Positions 43,326-51,642 of a stretch of DNA of 64,000 nt are shown piece after piece. The position numbers and the translations under genes are program-made. Source of the stretch: JALEFZ01 sp039817415 (GTDB lineage Bacteria > Bacteroidota > Bacteroidia > J057); the NCBI GenBank assembly GCA_039817415.1, contig JBCBVV010000028.1, forward strand, positions 1 through 64,000, read 5' to 3'. Every line of letters starts with the position of its first letter. Position 1 is the stretch's first letter. A model generated the notes under the pieces. It was not told where the DNA came from, did not search any database, and was given only the letters and a program-made list of their open reading frames with translations.

Positions 43326-45623
43326 ATGTTAAAGAAAACGATGAAAGAAGAGTCCTTGGCTTACCACTCCGATGGAAGACCTGGGAAAATTGAAATCATC
43401 CCTACTACCCCAACGGCCAATCAACGCGACCTTTCGCTTGCCTATTCTCCGGGGGTAGCAGAACCCTGCCTCGCGATCCAAGAGGATGAAAGCAAGGCCT
43501 ACCACTATACCGCCAAGGGCAACTTGGTAGCAGTCATCAGTAACGGAACTGCCGTTTTAGGATTGGGAGATATTGGGGCCGTAGCCAGTAAGCCTGTCAT
43601 GGAAGGGAAAGGGATTCTCTTTAAAATATACGCTGACATCGATTGTTTTGACTTGGAATTGGATACCAAAAACATCGATGAATTCATCCGAACAGTAAAA
43701 ATCCTCGAACCTACCTTCGGAGGAGTCAATTTAGAGGACATTGCTGCACCCGACTGCTTCGAAATCGAAGAGAGATTGAAGGAAGAACTGAATATCCCTG
43801 TGATGCATGACGACCAACACGGTACCGCCATCATAAGTGGGGCGGCTTTGTTGAATGCATTAGAACTGGTAGGCAAGAACATTTCAAATGTAAGAATTGT
43901 CGTAAACGGAGCGGGCGCATCTGCCATTTCTTGTACCAAAATCTACCTTTCTTTGGGAGCCAAAAAGGAAAATATCTTCATGTATGACAGCCGTGGGCTG
44001 ATTCATGGAGATCGCGACAACCTAAATGGCAAAAAACCAGAGTTCATCAACAATTCCGTTCCAGCAGATACTTCTTTAGCAGACATCCTGAAGGGGGCCG
44101 ATGTATTTATTGGCTTGTCCAAAGGGAATGTACTCACTGCAGAGATGATCATGCCTATGGCAAATGAACCCATCATTTTCGCTATGGCGAACCCCACCCC
44201 TGAAATCAGCTATGAAGTAGCTAAAGAAACCCGTCCTGATTGCATCATGGCGACTGGCCGTTCCGACTATCCCAATCAGGTAAACAACGTGCTGGGCTTC
44301 CCCTATATCTTCAGAGGTGCGTTAGATGTGAGAGCAACTGAGATCAATGAGGAGATGAAAATTGGGGCTGTACATGCCATCGCAGAACTCGCCAAGAAAC
44401 CCGTACCAGAAATCGTAAATCTGTCATATAACAAGACTTCCTTAAGATTCGGGAAGGACTACATCATTCCTAAACCCCTTGATCCTAGGTTAATTTCGAC
44501 AGTTGCCCCAGCCGTTGCGAAGGCAGCCATGGAAACCGGAATCGCTCAACATCCCATCCAGAACTGGGATCAGTATAAACTAGATCTTTCCAAGAGGTTA
44601 GGCAATGACAACACCCTTTCCAAAGTCATTGAGAACAAGGCCAAACAAGATCTCAAGCGAGTAGTATTCTCAGATGGAGAGGAATTAACAGTACTTCGGG
44701 CTGCGCAGATCGTCAATGAAGAAAGAATTGCCAAACCCATCTTGTTAGGGAATGTCGAGAAAATTCAAGCCCTGATTCAAGAAAACGATATCAACCTTCC
44801 TAATGTCCCCATTATTGACCCTGTTCATCCCGCATCTGAGCAAGAGCGAGATCGCAAGGAGGCCTATATTCAAGCCTTTTACGAAAAAAGACAAAGGAAA
44901 GGGATTACCCTTCCAGAGGCAAAGACGCTGATTCTTTCGCGAAGATATTACGCACCGATGATGGTTGAATTGGGAGATGCTGATGCCATGATTTCTGGTC
45001 TTTCTAAGAGGTACCCACTCGTTCTAAAACCTGCCATTCAGATCATTGGCCCTAGAAAAGGAGTCAGCAAGGTTGCGAGTATGCATATCCTTATCACCAA
45101 GGATGGCCCTCTTTTCCTAGCAGATACCACCGTAAATCACCATCTAGATGCCAATGACCTCGCCAATATCGCTGAATTGGTTGCGCATAAGGTGAGGGCA
45201 TTTAACATAGAGCCTAAAATCGCCATGGTTACCTACTCCAATTTTGGTTCGGTTCCGCATGGGGAATCGGCACAACTTATGCGAGAAGCCACCAAAATCA
45301 TCCACCAGAAGCATCCAGATTGGTTGGTAGAAGGAGAAATGCAGGCGCACCTAGCCCTTGAGCCCAATGATAGGAACCAGCTCTATCCCTTCTCCAAATT
45401 AGCTGGGCACAAGGCAAATGTTCTAATTTTCCCCAATCTATCTTCTGCCAACATTGCCTACAACCTGCTCAATGCAGCAGCCAATATGGAGGTGATTGGA
45501 CCCGTTTTGTTGGGAATGAATAAGCCTATTCATATTCTTCAGTTAAAGGCAACTATTCGCCAGATTGTGGATATGGTGGGTATAGCTGCCATTGAGGCAC
45601 AAGGTATGTCTACCGGAGAATAG
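43326..45623 (+). CDS. maeB: NADP-dependent malic enzyme fused to phosphotransacetylase-like domain
   Basis: The 765-residue protein has a malic enzyme half (YSPGVAEPC, AVLGLGDIGA, DDQHGTA, NGAGASAISC) converting malate to pyruvate with NADPH formation, and a C-terminal phosphate acetyltransferase-like half (from about residue 430; VFSDGEE, SNFGSVPHGES, NLSSANIAYNLL). The second half usually acts in regulation by acetyl-CoA, not catalysis, in MaeB proteins. An alternative start is Met6. NADPH from this enzyme could support lipid synthesis, including the PUFA locus, but nothing in the sequence ties the two. Confidence 0.96.
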   Translation: MLKKTMKEESLAYHSDGRPGKIEIIPTTPTANQRDLSLAYSPGVAEPCLAIQEDESKAYHYTAKGNLVAVISNGTAVLGLGDIGAVASKPVMEGKGILFKIYADIDCFDLELDTKNIDEFIRTVKILEPTFGGVNLEDIAAPDCFEIEERLKEELNIPVMHDDQHGTAIISGAALLNALELVGKNISNVRIVVNGAGASAISCTKIYLSLGAKKENIFMYDSRGLIHGDRDNLNGKKPEFINNSVPADTSLADILKGADVFIGLSKGNVLTAEMIMPMANEPIIFAMANPTPEISYEVAKETRPDCIMATGRSDYPNQVNNVLGFPYIFRGALDVRATEINEEMKIGAVHAIAELAKKPVPEIVNLSYNKTSLRFGKDYIIPKPLDPRLISTVAPAVAKAAMETGIAQHPIQNWDQYKLDLSKRLGNDNTLSKVIENKAKQDLKRVVFSDGEELTVLRAAQIVNEERIAKPILLGNVEKIQALIQENDINLPNVPIIDPVHPASEQERDRKEAYIQAFYEKRQRKGITLPEAKTLILSRRYYAPMMVELGDADAMISGLSKRYPLVLKPAIQIIGPRKGVSKVASMHILITKDGPLFLADTTVNHHLDANDLANIAELVAHKVRAFNIEPKIAMVTYSNFGSVPHGESAQLMREATKIIHQKHPDWLVEGEMQAHLALEPNDRNQLYPFSKLAGHKANVLIFPNLSSANIAYNLLNAAANMEVIGPVLLGMNKPIHILQLKATIRQIVDMVGIAAIEAQGMSTGE

Positions 45624-45660
45624 ACGAGTACTTAACTACTTTATTCAGACAACAGATTCC

Positions 45661-45855
45661 ATGACGAATCCAAAGGAACTTCAATTCTTTTGGTTTCATC
45701 ATGGAATAATTTTATTAAGCCCTTTCCCATCATTTAAAATCAGGGAATATTTAGGTTTAAAGAAATATTATCCTGATAATTACCTATACCCTCCTGAATA
45801 TTTATTGAAGAGAGCCTCCTCTCTTATCCATCCTCATCCCCTGAAGGTGGTCTAA
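45661..45855 (+). CDS. Possible small hypothetical protein
   Basis: A 64-residue frame from ATG 45661 (FFWFHHGIILLSPFPSF, then YYPDNYLYPPEYLL) ends just before the next gene. It is aromatic-rich and has no signal or domain. It may be a chance frame. Confidence 0.25.
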   Translation: MTNPKELQFFWFHHGIILLSPFPSFKIREYLGLKKYYPDNYLYPPEYLLKRASSLIHPHPLKVV

Positions 45856-45890
45856 TGCTTATGTTTTCTGTCATATATAAAATCAAGACG

Positions 45891-47579
45891 ATGAAAGTAA
45901 CAACCTTTTCAGGGCTAAAGCGAAGTCTCTTCTTAATCCTATACCTATCTATTTTATTTCCCACCATGGGGCAAAATACCATTCATGATACCTGGGAAGT
46001 ATCCATAAATGGAAAAAGGAATACATTAACCATCAAACAAGAAGGAAAAAAGAATAAAACCAAGATTTACGTAAATGATGAGAGTCGAGCAAGATTTACT
46101 GCTAAAGTCAAAGGAGTATACTATGTAGGAGGAGATCCACTCTGGGGGATGGACGAAGATGATGATTTTCGGATTACCTACAACGAAACTAAACGCACAC
46201 TTACTATCCTAAATGGTGAGGGTAAGTTTGTTGCCCTTGCAAAAAGAAAAGTAAAGGCACAAAAAGTTCCTAAAAATCCCATGGTTGAACTCTTTGGTTC
46301 AACCTTTATCAATCTGACAAAAGTTGGGGCTAGTAACAGCCCATTTGTAGTAACCGTTTACCAACGAAATAATGAAATAAAGGCTATCTGGGGAGATTTA
46401 GATGATTTCGACACATTGAAAGCAAAAATTTTATTGAAACAACTAATTGTATATAAAAAAGGGAGTGGAGCAGTGTTTGCTACCCTAAAACCTGAGGGCT
46501 CCTATTTTCAAGTGAATATGAGCTCTGGAAATTCATTTAAGCTAAAGGAGACTTTAGGAGAATTAGGAGATATCTATGATGCTGAGGATCTATACAATTC
46601 CTCTTTGGGTACATGGATTGTACCAAACAATGAGAATCCAGGTTTTAGTTTAACAGTTTCAGGAAAACAATCTAACTTTAAGATAAATTGGAAATCGGAC
46701 AACCAGGAGAACATACTACAGGGACGCCTGAATAGGAACGCAAGTACTATAATTGGATTTCATGAAGGCAAAAAACAAATAACTTTAGTTCCACAGAGTA
46801 GTAAGTTAAACGTTACTCTTCAAGACGGCAGTTCATTTTATCTTGTAAAAAAGGGAGAAAAAGGAACCAGTTCAGGATTGTTTTCTAACCCCACTGTATC
46901 TAAAAGCCCTTTATCAACTACTATCCCTCAGCAACCCATAACAGTCACTAAGCAAGGTAATGATGCGGCCGGAGTCTGGTATGTCATGCGAAACGGAAAA
47001 CAATTTCATGTAATCATTCGATCTATAGAAAACCAGGTCTGGTGGCTGGAGAGTAGAGGGGCAGATCCCTCAGATATTAGGAATCACCAATGGGCGAATA
47101 GTAGTCCAAACGATTTTACCATTAAGAAGTATGATTACGACCGAAGCTACTCTGGAGGACAAAAGCTCAACCTCCAACGATATGTTTATGATAAAAGAAC
47201 AGATCAAATTCAGGTATATTGGAATGGCAAAAAGCAATTCATACTGAGAAGAAATAATTCGTATGAAGATGTGCCCAAGAGTTCAGATAATCAAATAATA
47301 GGTAAATGGAACTCGCTAAACGTAGAAAGATTTCAAGTGGAAATAAGTAAAACTCCTAATGGTGATTTTCACACTTACTACTGGGATTACGGCGCTGGTG
47401 CTGGACGGATGACAGATTGTCCAGCAAATGGCAATTCATCTGAAATAATCTCGGAAACTTGTGGCAAAAATTCGAAATATAGGTATTCCTATTCCTCAAA
47501 GTACGATCTGCTGATAGCAGTACCTTTATCAGGTAGATATGTCGGTCAAATTGACAAAATTATTTTATCAAGAAGATAA
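45891..47579 (+). CDS. Secreted protein made of repeated lipocalin-like beta modules
   Basis: ATG at 45891 gives a signal peptide (LFLILYLSILFPTMG). The 562-residue product appears to consist of five modules of about 90-110 residues, each starting with a G-x-W or G-x-x-F element and a strand pair: DTWEVSINGKRNTLTIKQ, STFINLTKVGASNSPFVVTV, GTWIVPNNENPGFSLTVSG, GVWYVMRNGKQFHVII, GKWNSLNVERFQVEIS. No known family name is certain; repeated small beta-barrels of this kind often bind hydrophobic or glycan ligands. A terminator follows. Confidence 0.65.
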   Translation: MKVTTFSGLKRSLFLILYLSILFPTMGQNTIHDTWEVSINGKRNTLTIKQEGKKNKTKIYVNDESRARFTAKVKGVYYVGGDPLWGMDEDDDFRITYNETKRTLTILNGEGKFVALAKRKVKAQKVPKNPMVELFGSTFINLTKVGASNSPFVVTVYQRNNEIKAIWGDLDDFDTLKAKILLKQLIVYKKGSGAVFATLKPEGSYFQVNMSSGNSFKLKETLGELGDIYDAEDLYNSSLGTWIVPNNENPGFSLTVSGKQSNFKINWKSDNQENILQGRLNRNASTIIGFHEGKKQITLVPQSSKLNVTLQDGSSFYLVKKGEKGTSSGLFSNPTVSKSPLSTTIPQQPITVTKQGNDAAGVWYVMRNGKQFHVIIRSIENQVWWLESRGADPSDIRNHQWANSSPNDFTIKKYDYDRSYSGGQKLNLQRYVYDKRTDQIQVYWNGKKQFILRRNNSYEDVPKSSDNQIIGKWNSLNVERFQVEISKTPNGDFHTYYWDYGAGAGRMTDCPANGNSSEIISETCGKNSKYRYSYSSKYDLLIAVPLSGRYVGQIDKIILSRR

Positions 47580-47592
47580 TTCTATCATATGG

Positions 47593-47626
47593 AACAGGGC
47601 TTAAACGGTGCTTTAAGCCCTGTTTT
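47593..47626 (+). terminator. Intrinsic terminator
   Basis: AACAGGGCTTAAA pairs with TTTAAGCCCTGTT around a short loop and is followed by T residues. It lies between the convergent genes ending at 47579 and 47662. Confidence 0.88.
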
Positions 47627-47661
47627 GCTTTATAAAAAGCAATCAAACACCCTTTCCCCCT

Positions 47662-49755
47662 TTACCCCACCTCAATCCAATCGCTCCGATCACCAGTGCC
47701 TGTGATAATAAGTACATCTCGTGCCCTTGTAATCGCCACATAAAGAGCCGCTTTCTGAGCCCTAATGGCCTCTTCCTTCTTCCTTGCACCTAATAAATTA
47801 AATCCCTGAAATTTGTAGGGTATTTTGCCCTTAGAAAGGCCCGTTAATATAACAGCCCTAAACTCCATGCCTTTTACACTACGAAAGGAGGATATCCTTA
47901 CCCCAGATTTGCTCCCTAAGCCTTCCTCTAAATTAAAATAGGGAATATTCTGTCTATGAAGCGCTTGTATCAAGCCCTTTAACTCAGCCCTTCTAAAAGC
48001 ACAAATGCATATCTCATTAGCAGAACATCCCTTCTTGAGTAAGCTTTTTACTTCCTCTGCGACATAGGCTCTTTCCTCTCTTTCTTTTTGAAATAATTTA
48101 TAGGTAGGGGATTCACCTTGGTAAAGGGAATAATATCCTTCCATTTTCAACGATTCCTCCTCGAAATCGTCAAACCTTTCCCCCTTAATCACCTTAACAG
48201 CTGTCAAACGAATTTCCTCTGTAGTCCTGTAGTTAATTTTAAGGGTCTGGCTTCTCCGTCCCGTGATATAGATGCCCGCTTTTCTAAAACTGAATTTCTT
48301 GTTGTAGATCTTTTGGGTAGGATCTCCGCAAAGAAATAAATCATTCTCCCCTTCTTGGGTCAGGTTTCTGATTAGTCTTAGTTCTGGCATGCCAAAATCC
48401 TGCACCTCATCCACGATGATGTGGCTAAAGGGTTTTTCGACATGTTCTTGCGCATAATGTCGGGCCAATTGATTCATCAATTCTCCAGGGTGAATCCAAC
48501 CCTTTCTTTGTAACCTTTCACGATAGGCCTTGATCAACCCATACACCCTTGGACGATCACTGGCCTTGATCCGACTTCGTTTGATACGCTGAATAGTTTG
48601 GTAGACCTCCTCCTCTTGGATATCGTAGTAAAGGAAGATGTCCTCATATTCCTCTTTGAGAAAATTCACATCATAGTCAATACCTGTGCTTTTGATAATG
48701 TCCAGCCAAACGCCATCTTCATAAATTCCCTTGTCCATCCCTATAATTTTCTGGCCTTTTTGAATCATCCTATTCTTCTGTGCCAGAAAAATGACCAAGG
48801 CATGGATGTTCATCAATTGAACCTTTTTCCCTGAAATACCCATTTCTTTGAATTGTATTTCAAGGTTTTGGGCCAAGTTGGTGTTGTAGGTTGTAAACAA
48901 AATGGGCAAGGGGGCTCTTCTATTTTCCTGAAGCATCTTAGCCCGATGCAAAGCAACGATGGTTTTACCTGTTCCTGCCCCTCCCGTTACTTTGACTGAA
49001 CCCTGAAATGTACGGTCTGCCAGAATACGTTGGGTAGGATGAAGGTACTGGGTCCACTCTTTAAAATCTCCGCTGAAATAGCGTTCCAAATCGTCCGTTC
49101 TATTGATTTGGACTATGTTTCGTTTGTTATTGGGAGAGGCTAAAATAGAGGCTACATCTTCTTCATTCGCCTTGACCTGTCCGGCCTTGACCATGTCTAG
49201 TACTTCCTGGTAGCTCTCTCCCATGATCATCAGCTCCAAGGCATCCGCCGTTATCTCTGGAAGGTAATCTCTCAGTAGGTTGACATCTACTTGTCTCTCT
49301 ATGGATCTTACTTTCAGAATGAGATGGGGCTCTACTCCAAGGGCCATCAACTCGGCATTGTTCAGCTTGTTGATGGAGGTATGAGGCAAATGGGAGGTAG
49401 CGGAAGGTAATTCTTCTTCTCCTTCTACAAATAAAATATCATATGTCTGCGTCTCCTTAAAATACTTTACTTGTCTCTTCTCAATCCAGCTATAGGCTTC
49501 ATCGTGATGGCCACCATAAACTACCAACCAGATGGTATCCTCCTTAGCAACTAGCTTATGCAAAATGATACGCAAGTTTCGGGAAGCCCTGATGGAATGG
49601 AAATCTCCTTTATGTAGACTCTCTAAATTGAGGCTAGGGAGATCTGGATTTTCTTCGAAATCAAATAGTGTCTTTTGAATCTGCCCCACACTCATGTTGT
49701 CCAGACCCATGATGGCACGCCTGAAGCTTTTATGGTAACGGAGGTGATGCGACAT
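47662..49755 (-). CDS. RelE-like domain fused to UvrD-type superfamily I helicase
   Basis: The 697-residue protein begins with a RelE/ParE-like fold of about 95 residues (FHSIRASRNLRIILHK, WLVVYGGHHDEAYSWIEKR). A linker leads to a superfamily I helicase: Walker A GGAGTGKT at 258-265, Walker B region HIIVDEVQDFG, the TLKINYRTTEEIR motif, and motif VI LYVAITRARD near the C-terminus. It would unwind or translocate on DNA. The toxin-like fold in such fusions probably serves as a nucleic-acid-binding module, not as a free toxin; that is inference. It lies 24 nt downstream of the moxR gene on the same strand. Confidence 0.88.
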   Translation of the reverse strand: MSHHLRYHKSFRRAIMGLDNMSVGQIQKTLFDFEENPDLPSLNLESLHKGDFHSIRASRNLRIILHKLVAKEDTIWLVVYGGHHDEAYSWIEKRQVKYFKETQTYDILFVEGEEELPSATSHLPHTSINKLNNAELMALGVEPHLILKVRSIERQVDVNLLRDYLPEITADALELMIMGESYQEVLDMVKAGQVKANEEDVASILASPNNKRNIVQINRTDDLERYFSGDFKEWTQYLHPTQRILADRTFQGSVKVTGGAGTGKTIVALHRAKMLQENRRAPLPILFTTYNTNLAQNLEIQFKEMGISGKKVQLMNIHALVIFLAQKNRMIQKGQKIIGMDKGIYEDGVWLDIIKSTGIDYDVNFLKEEYEDIFLYYDIQEEEVYQTIQRIKRSRIKASDRPRVYGLIKAYRERLQRKGWIHPGELMNQLARHYAQEHVEKPFSHIIVDEVQDFGMPELRLIRNLTQEGENDLFLCGDPTQKIYNKKFSFRKAGIYITGRRSQTLKINYRTTEEIRLTAVKVIKGERFDDFEEESLKMEGYYSLYQGESPTYKLFQKEREERAYVAEEVKSLLKKGCSANEICICAFRRAELKGLIQALHRQNIPYFNLEEGLGSKSGVRISSFRSVKGMEFRAVILTGLSKGKIPYKFQGFNLLGARKKEEAIRAQKAALYVAITRARDVLIITGTGDRSDWIEVG

Positions 49756-49779
49756 GACTGGGGACTAGAGGAATAGTGA

Positions 49780-50772
49780 TTACATAGGTACAGTTCTCAA
49801 AATAAGGTCTACACAATCAGCAGAAGATACTTCTTCAGCCTCTGCTTCATAATTCAGAATGATTCGGTGGTTTAAGACATCCGGTGCAATCGCCTTTACA
49901 TCCTCCGGTAAGACATATGATCTTCCTGCTAGGAAGGCATGTACTTTGGAACCCAGGTTAAGGGCGAGGCTGGCACGGGGAGATGCCCCAAAGTCAATGT
50001 ACTCATTCAAACGTTCCATCCCATAGTCGCTAGGGTTACGGGTCGCCATAATGATGTCAACTATGTAATCTTCTAATTTATCACTCAACTGGATTTCATC
50101 AATCAACGATCTAATCTCCAGGATATCATCTAAGTTAAATACAGGTTTGACCTCGTAGGAAGCGGATGTTTTGGCCATGCGGCGCATGATCTCTTTTTCT
50201 TCTCCCTTAGTAGGATAACCAACGTACACCTTGAGCATAAAACGGTCAACCTGCGCCTCAGGTAAGGGGTAGGTCCCTTCTTGGTCAATAGGATTTTGAG
50301 TCGCCAATACCAAGAAAGGATCGGGCATCCCAAATGTATGATCACCAATGGTAATCTGTCTTTCTTGCATGGCCTCCAACAAGGCAGATTGAACCTTGGC
50401 AGGGGAACGGTTGATCTCATCTGCCAAAATAATACTGGCAAAGACTGGGCCTTGCTTGACCTCAAATTGACCTGTTCCTTGGTTATAGATCATGGTTCCC
50501 AGCACATCAGCAGGAAGTAGATCAGGTGTAAACTGTATCCTGTTAAAGCTAAGGTCTAGTGCCTGAGCCAGCGTACTAACCGTCAAAGTCTTGGCAAGAC
50601 CTGGAACACCTTCTAACAGCACATGACCATTAGCGAACAAGCCAATCAGCAGACGATGGATCATCATTTCCTGACCCACGATTACTTTTTGTAGTTCTCT
50701 ATAGAGGATCTCTACTTTTTTGATCTTGTACTGAAGTTCCTGGTCCAAGGCTGTGTTCGACGAATAGCTCAT
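49780..50772 (-). CDS. MoxR-family AAA+ ATPase
   Basis: The 330-residue protein has the MoxR pattern: Walker A EGVPGLAKT, Walker B ILADEINRSPAKVQSALLEA, sensor 1 LATQNP, and the C-terminal GASPRAS and HRI motifs. MoxR ATPases work as chaperone-like motors, often with VWA-domain partners; none is adjacent here. The helicase gene follows 24 nt downstream and may share its transcript. Confidence 0.93.
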   Translation of the reverse strand: MSYSSNTALDQELQYKIKKVEILYRELQKVIVGQEMMIHRLLIGLFANGHVLLEGVPGLAKTLTVSTLAQALDLSFNRIQFTPDLLPADVLGTMIYNQGTGQFEVKQGPVFASIILADEINRSPAKVQSALLEAMQERQITIGDHTFGMPDPFLVLATQNPIDQEGTYPLPEAQVDRFMLKVYVGYPTKGEEKEIMRRMAKTSASYEVKPVFNLDDILEIRSLIDEIQLSDKLEDYIVDIIMATRNPSDYGMERLNEYIDFGASPRASLALNLGSKVHAFLAGRSYVLPEDVKAIAPDVLNHRIILNYEAEAEEVSSADCVDLILRTVPM

Positions 50773-51158
50773 AAATGCTAGGATATTCCAATTTTTCTAA
50801 CTTCTCTAAAGTAAGGAAGTTTTAGTGAAAAAATAGCGGCATGAAAGAATTCTTGGAACAAAATACCGCATGATTGGTACTTTTTCGTTTTCGGTTTAAC
50901 AATTGTTCAATAATTGGTCATTACGTAATGAATGTCAGCTATTCAATTGTCTGTCTGTAAGCGAATTAAAGCAGCAGTATATAGGGCTAGATTTAGATTT
51001 GTAAAAGGCAGCAACAAACTGCCTTAGGTATTCATATGAAAAATGCCATACAATCCAACGCGAGGGACAAAAATCATATGAAAAGTCAACATATTCTTAT
51101 ATTTTAGCGATCGTTTTGAATCAAATACAGTTTTTCTGTTGATATAATTTTTTGTTTC
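50773..51158. other. Intergenic region between moxR and the small membrane protein gene
   Basis: This 386-bp AT-rich spacer contains a perfect palindrome ATTACGTAAT near 50921-50930, a small hairpin (AAGGCAG/CTGCCTT) near 51005-51026, and TAGATTTG at 50994-51001, a fair -7 element. No RNA gene was recognised. Confidence 0.4.
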
Positions 51159-51413
51159 ATGAATGTAAAGAATGCAATTGCAACTGGTCTGGTCGTTTTT
51201 GGGTTGATCCTTGCCATCACTGGTTTCAATAAGAAAGCTGGCGAGACCGTCGATTATGATTATGACGGCACTGAGCAGGTTCTTCGCAATTCCGAATCTC
51301 AGCATTTCAACTGGCGCGCCTTCTTGGGATTTGCTGTTTCCGGAATCGGATTCCTTCTATACGCTTTTCCTAGCCAAAAGGACATCGAAGCCCGTCGTTA
51401 CGGACAAGCTTAG
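51159..51413 (+). CDS. Small two-helix membrane protein
   Basis: The 84-residue product has hydrophobic segments at about 5-21 and 54-70 joined by an acidic-hydrophilic loop (ETVDYDYDGTEQVLRN) and a basic end. The shape is that of small envelope proteins of DUF3185 type, but assignment is loose. It is transcribed alone and followed by a terminator. Confidence 0.75.
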   Translation: MNVKNAIATGLVVFGLILAITGFNKKAGETVDYDYDGTEQVLRNSESQHFNWRAFLGFAVSGIGFLLYAFPSQKDIEARRYGQA

Positions 51414-51443
51414 GTTTCAGCTCAGACACACACAAAAGAAATG

Positions 51444-51468
51444 GCCTTCTCATAGAGAAGGCTTTTTT
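51444..51468 (+). terminator. Intrinsic terminator
   Basis: GCCTTCTC (51444-51451) pairs with GAGAAGGC (51455-51462) and is followed by TTTTTT. Confidence 0.9.
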
Positions 51469-51642
51469 ATTTTCTCTCGAACTTATTTTTTCCAGTTCGA
51501 CCTTGAATCTTTTACGGAAGCTATGCAGGAGATAAGCTTGAGTCTTTCTGAGACTGAAAGGGAGAGAATATATTGCTGTATTTCACTCAGAGTCTAATAT
51601 CCGAAAATCAAGTCAATTGATTCATTCACAATGAAACTAAAC

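Noticed and set aside
47662..49755. RelE-like domain considered a toxin of a toxin-antitoxin pair
   Set aside because: It is fused to a helicase and no antitoxin gene is next to it.
49780..50772. moxR considered part of a Bat/VWA operon
   Set aside because: No VWA-domain or DUF58 gene is adjacent on either side in this window.
50921..50930. Palindrome ATTACGTAAT as an operator
   Set aside because: Short palindromes of this kind are expected by chance in AT-rich spacers and no regulator gene lies beside it.
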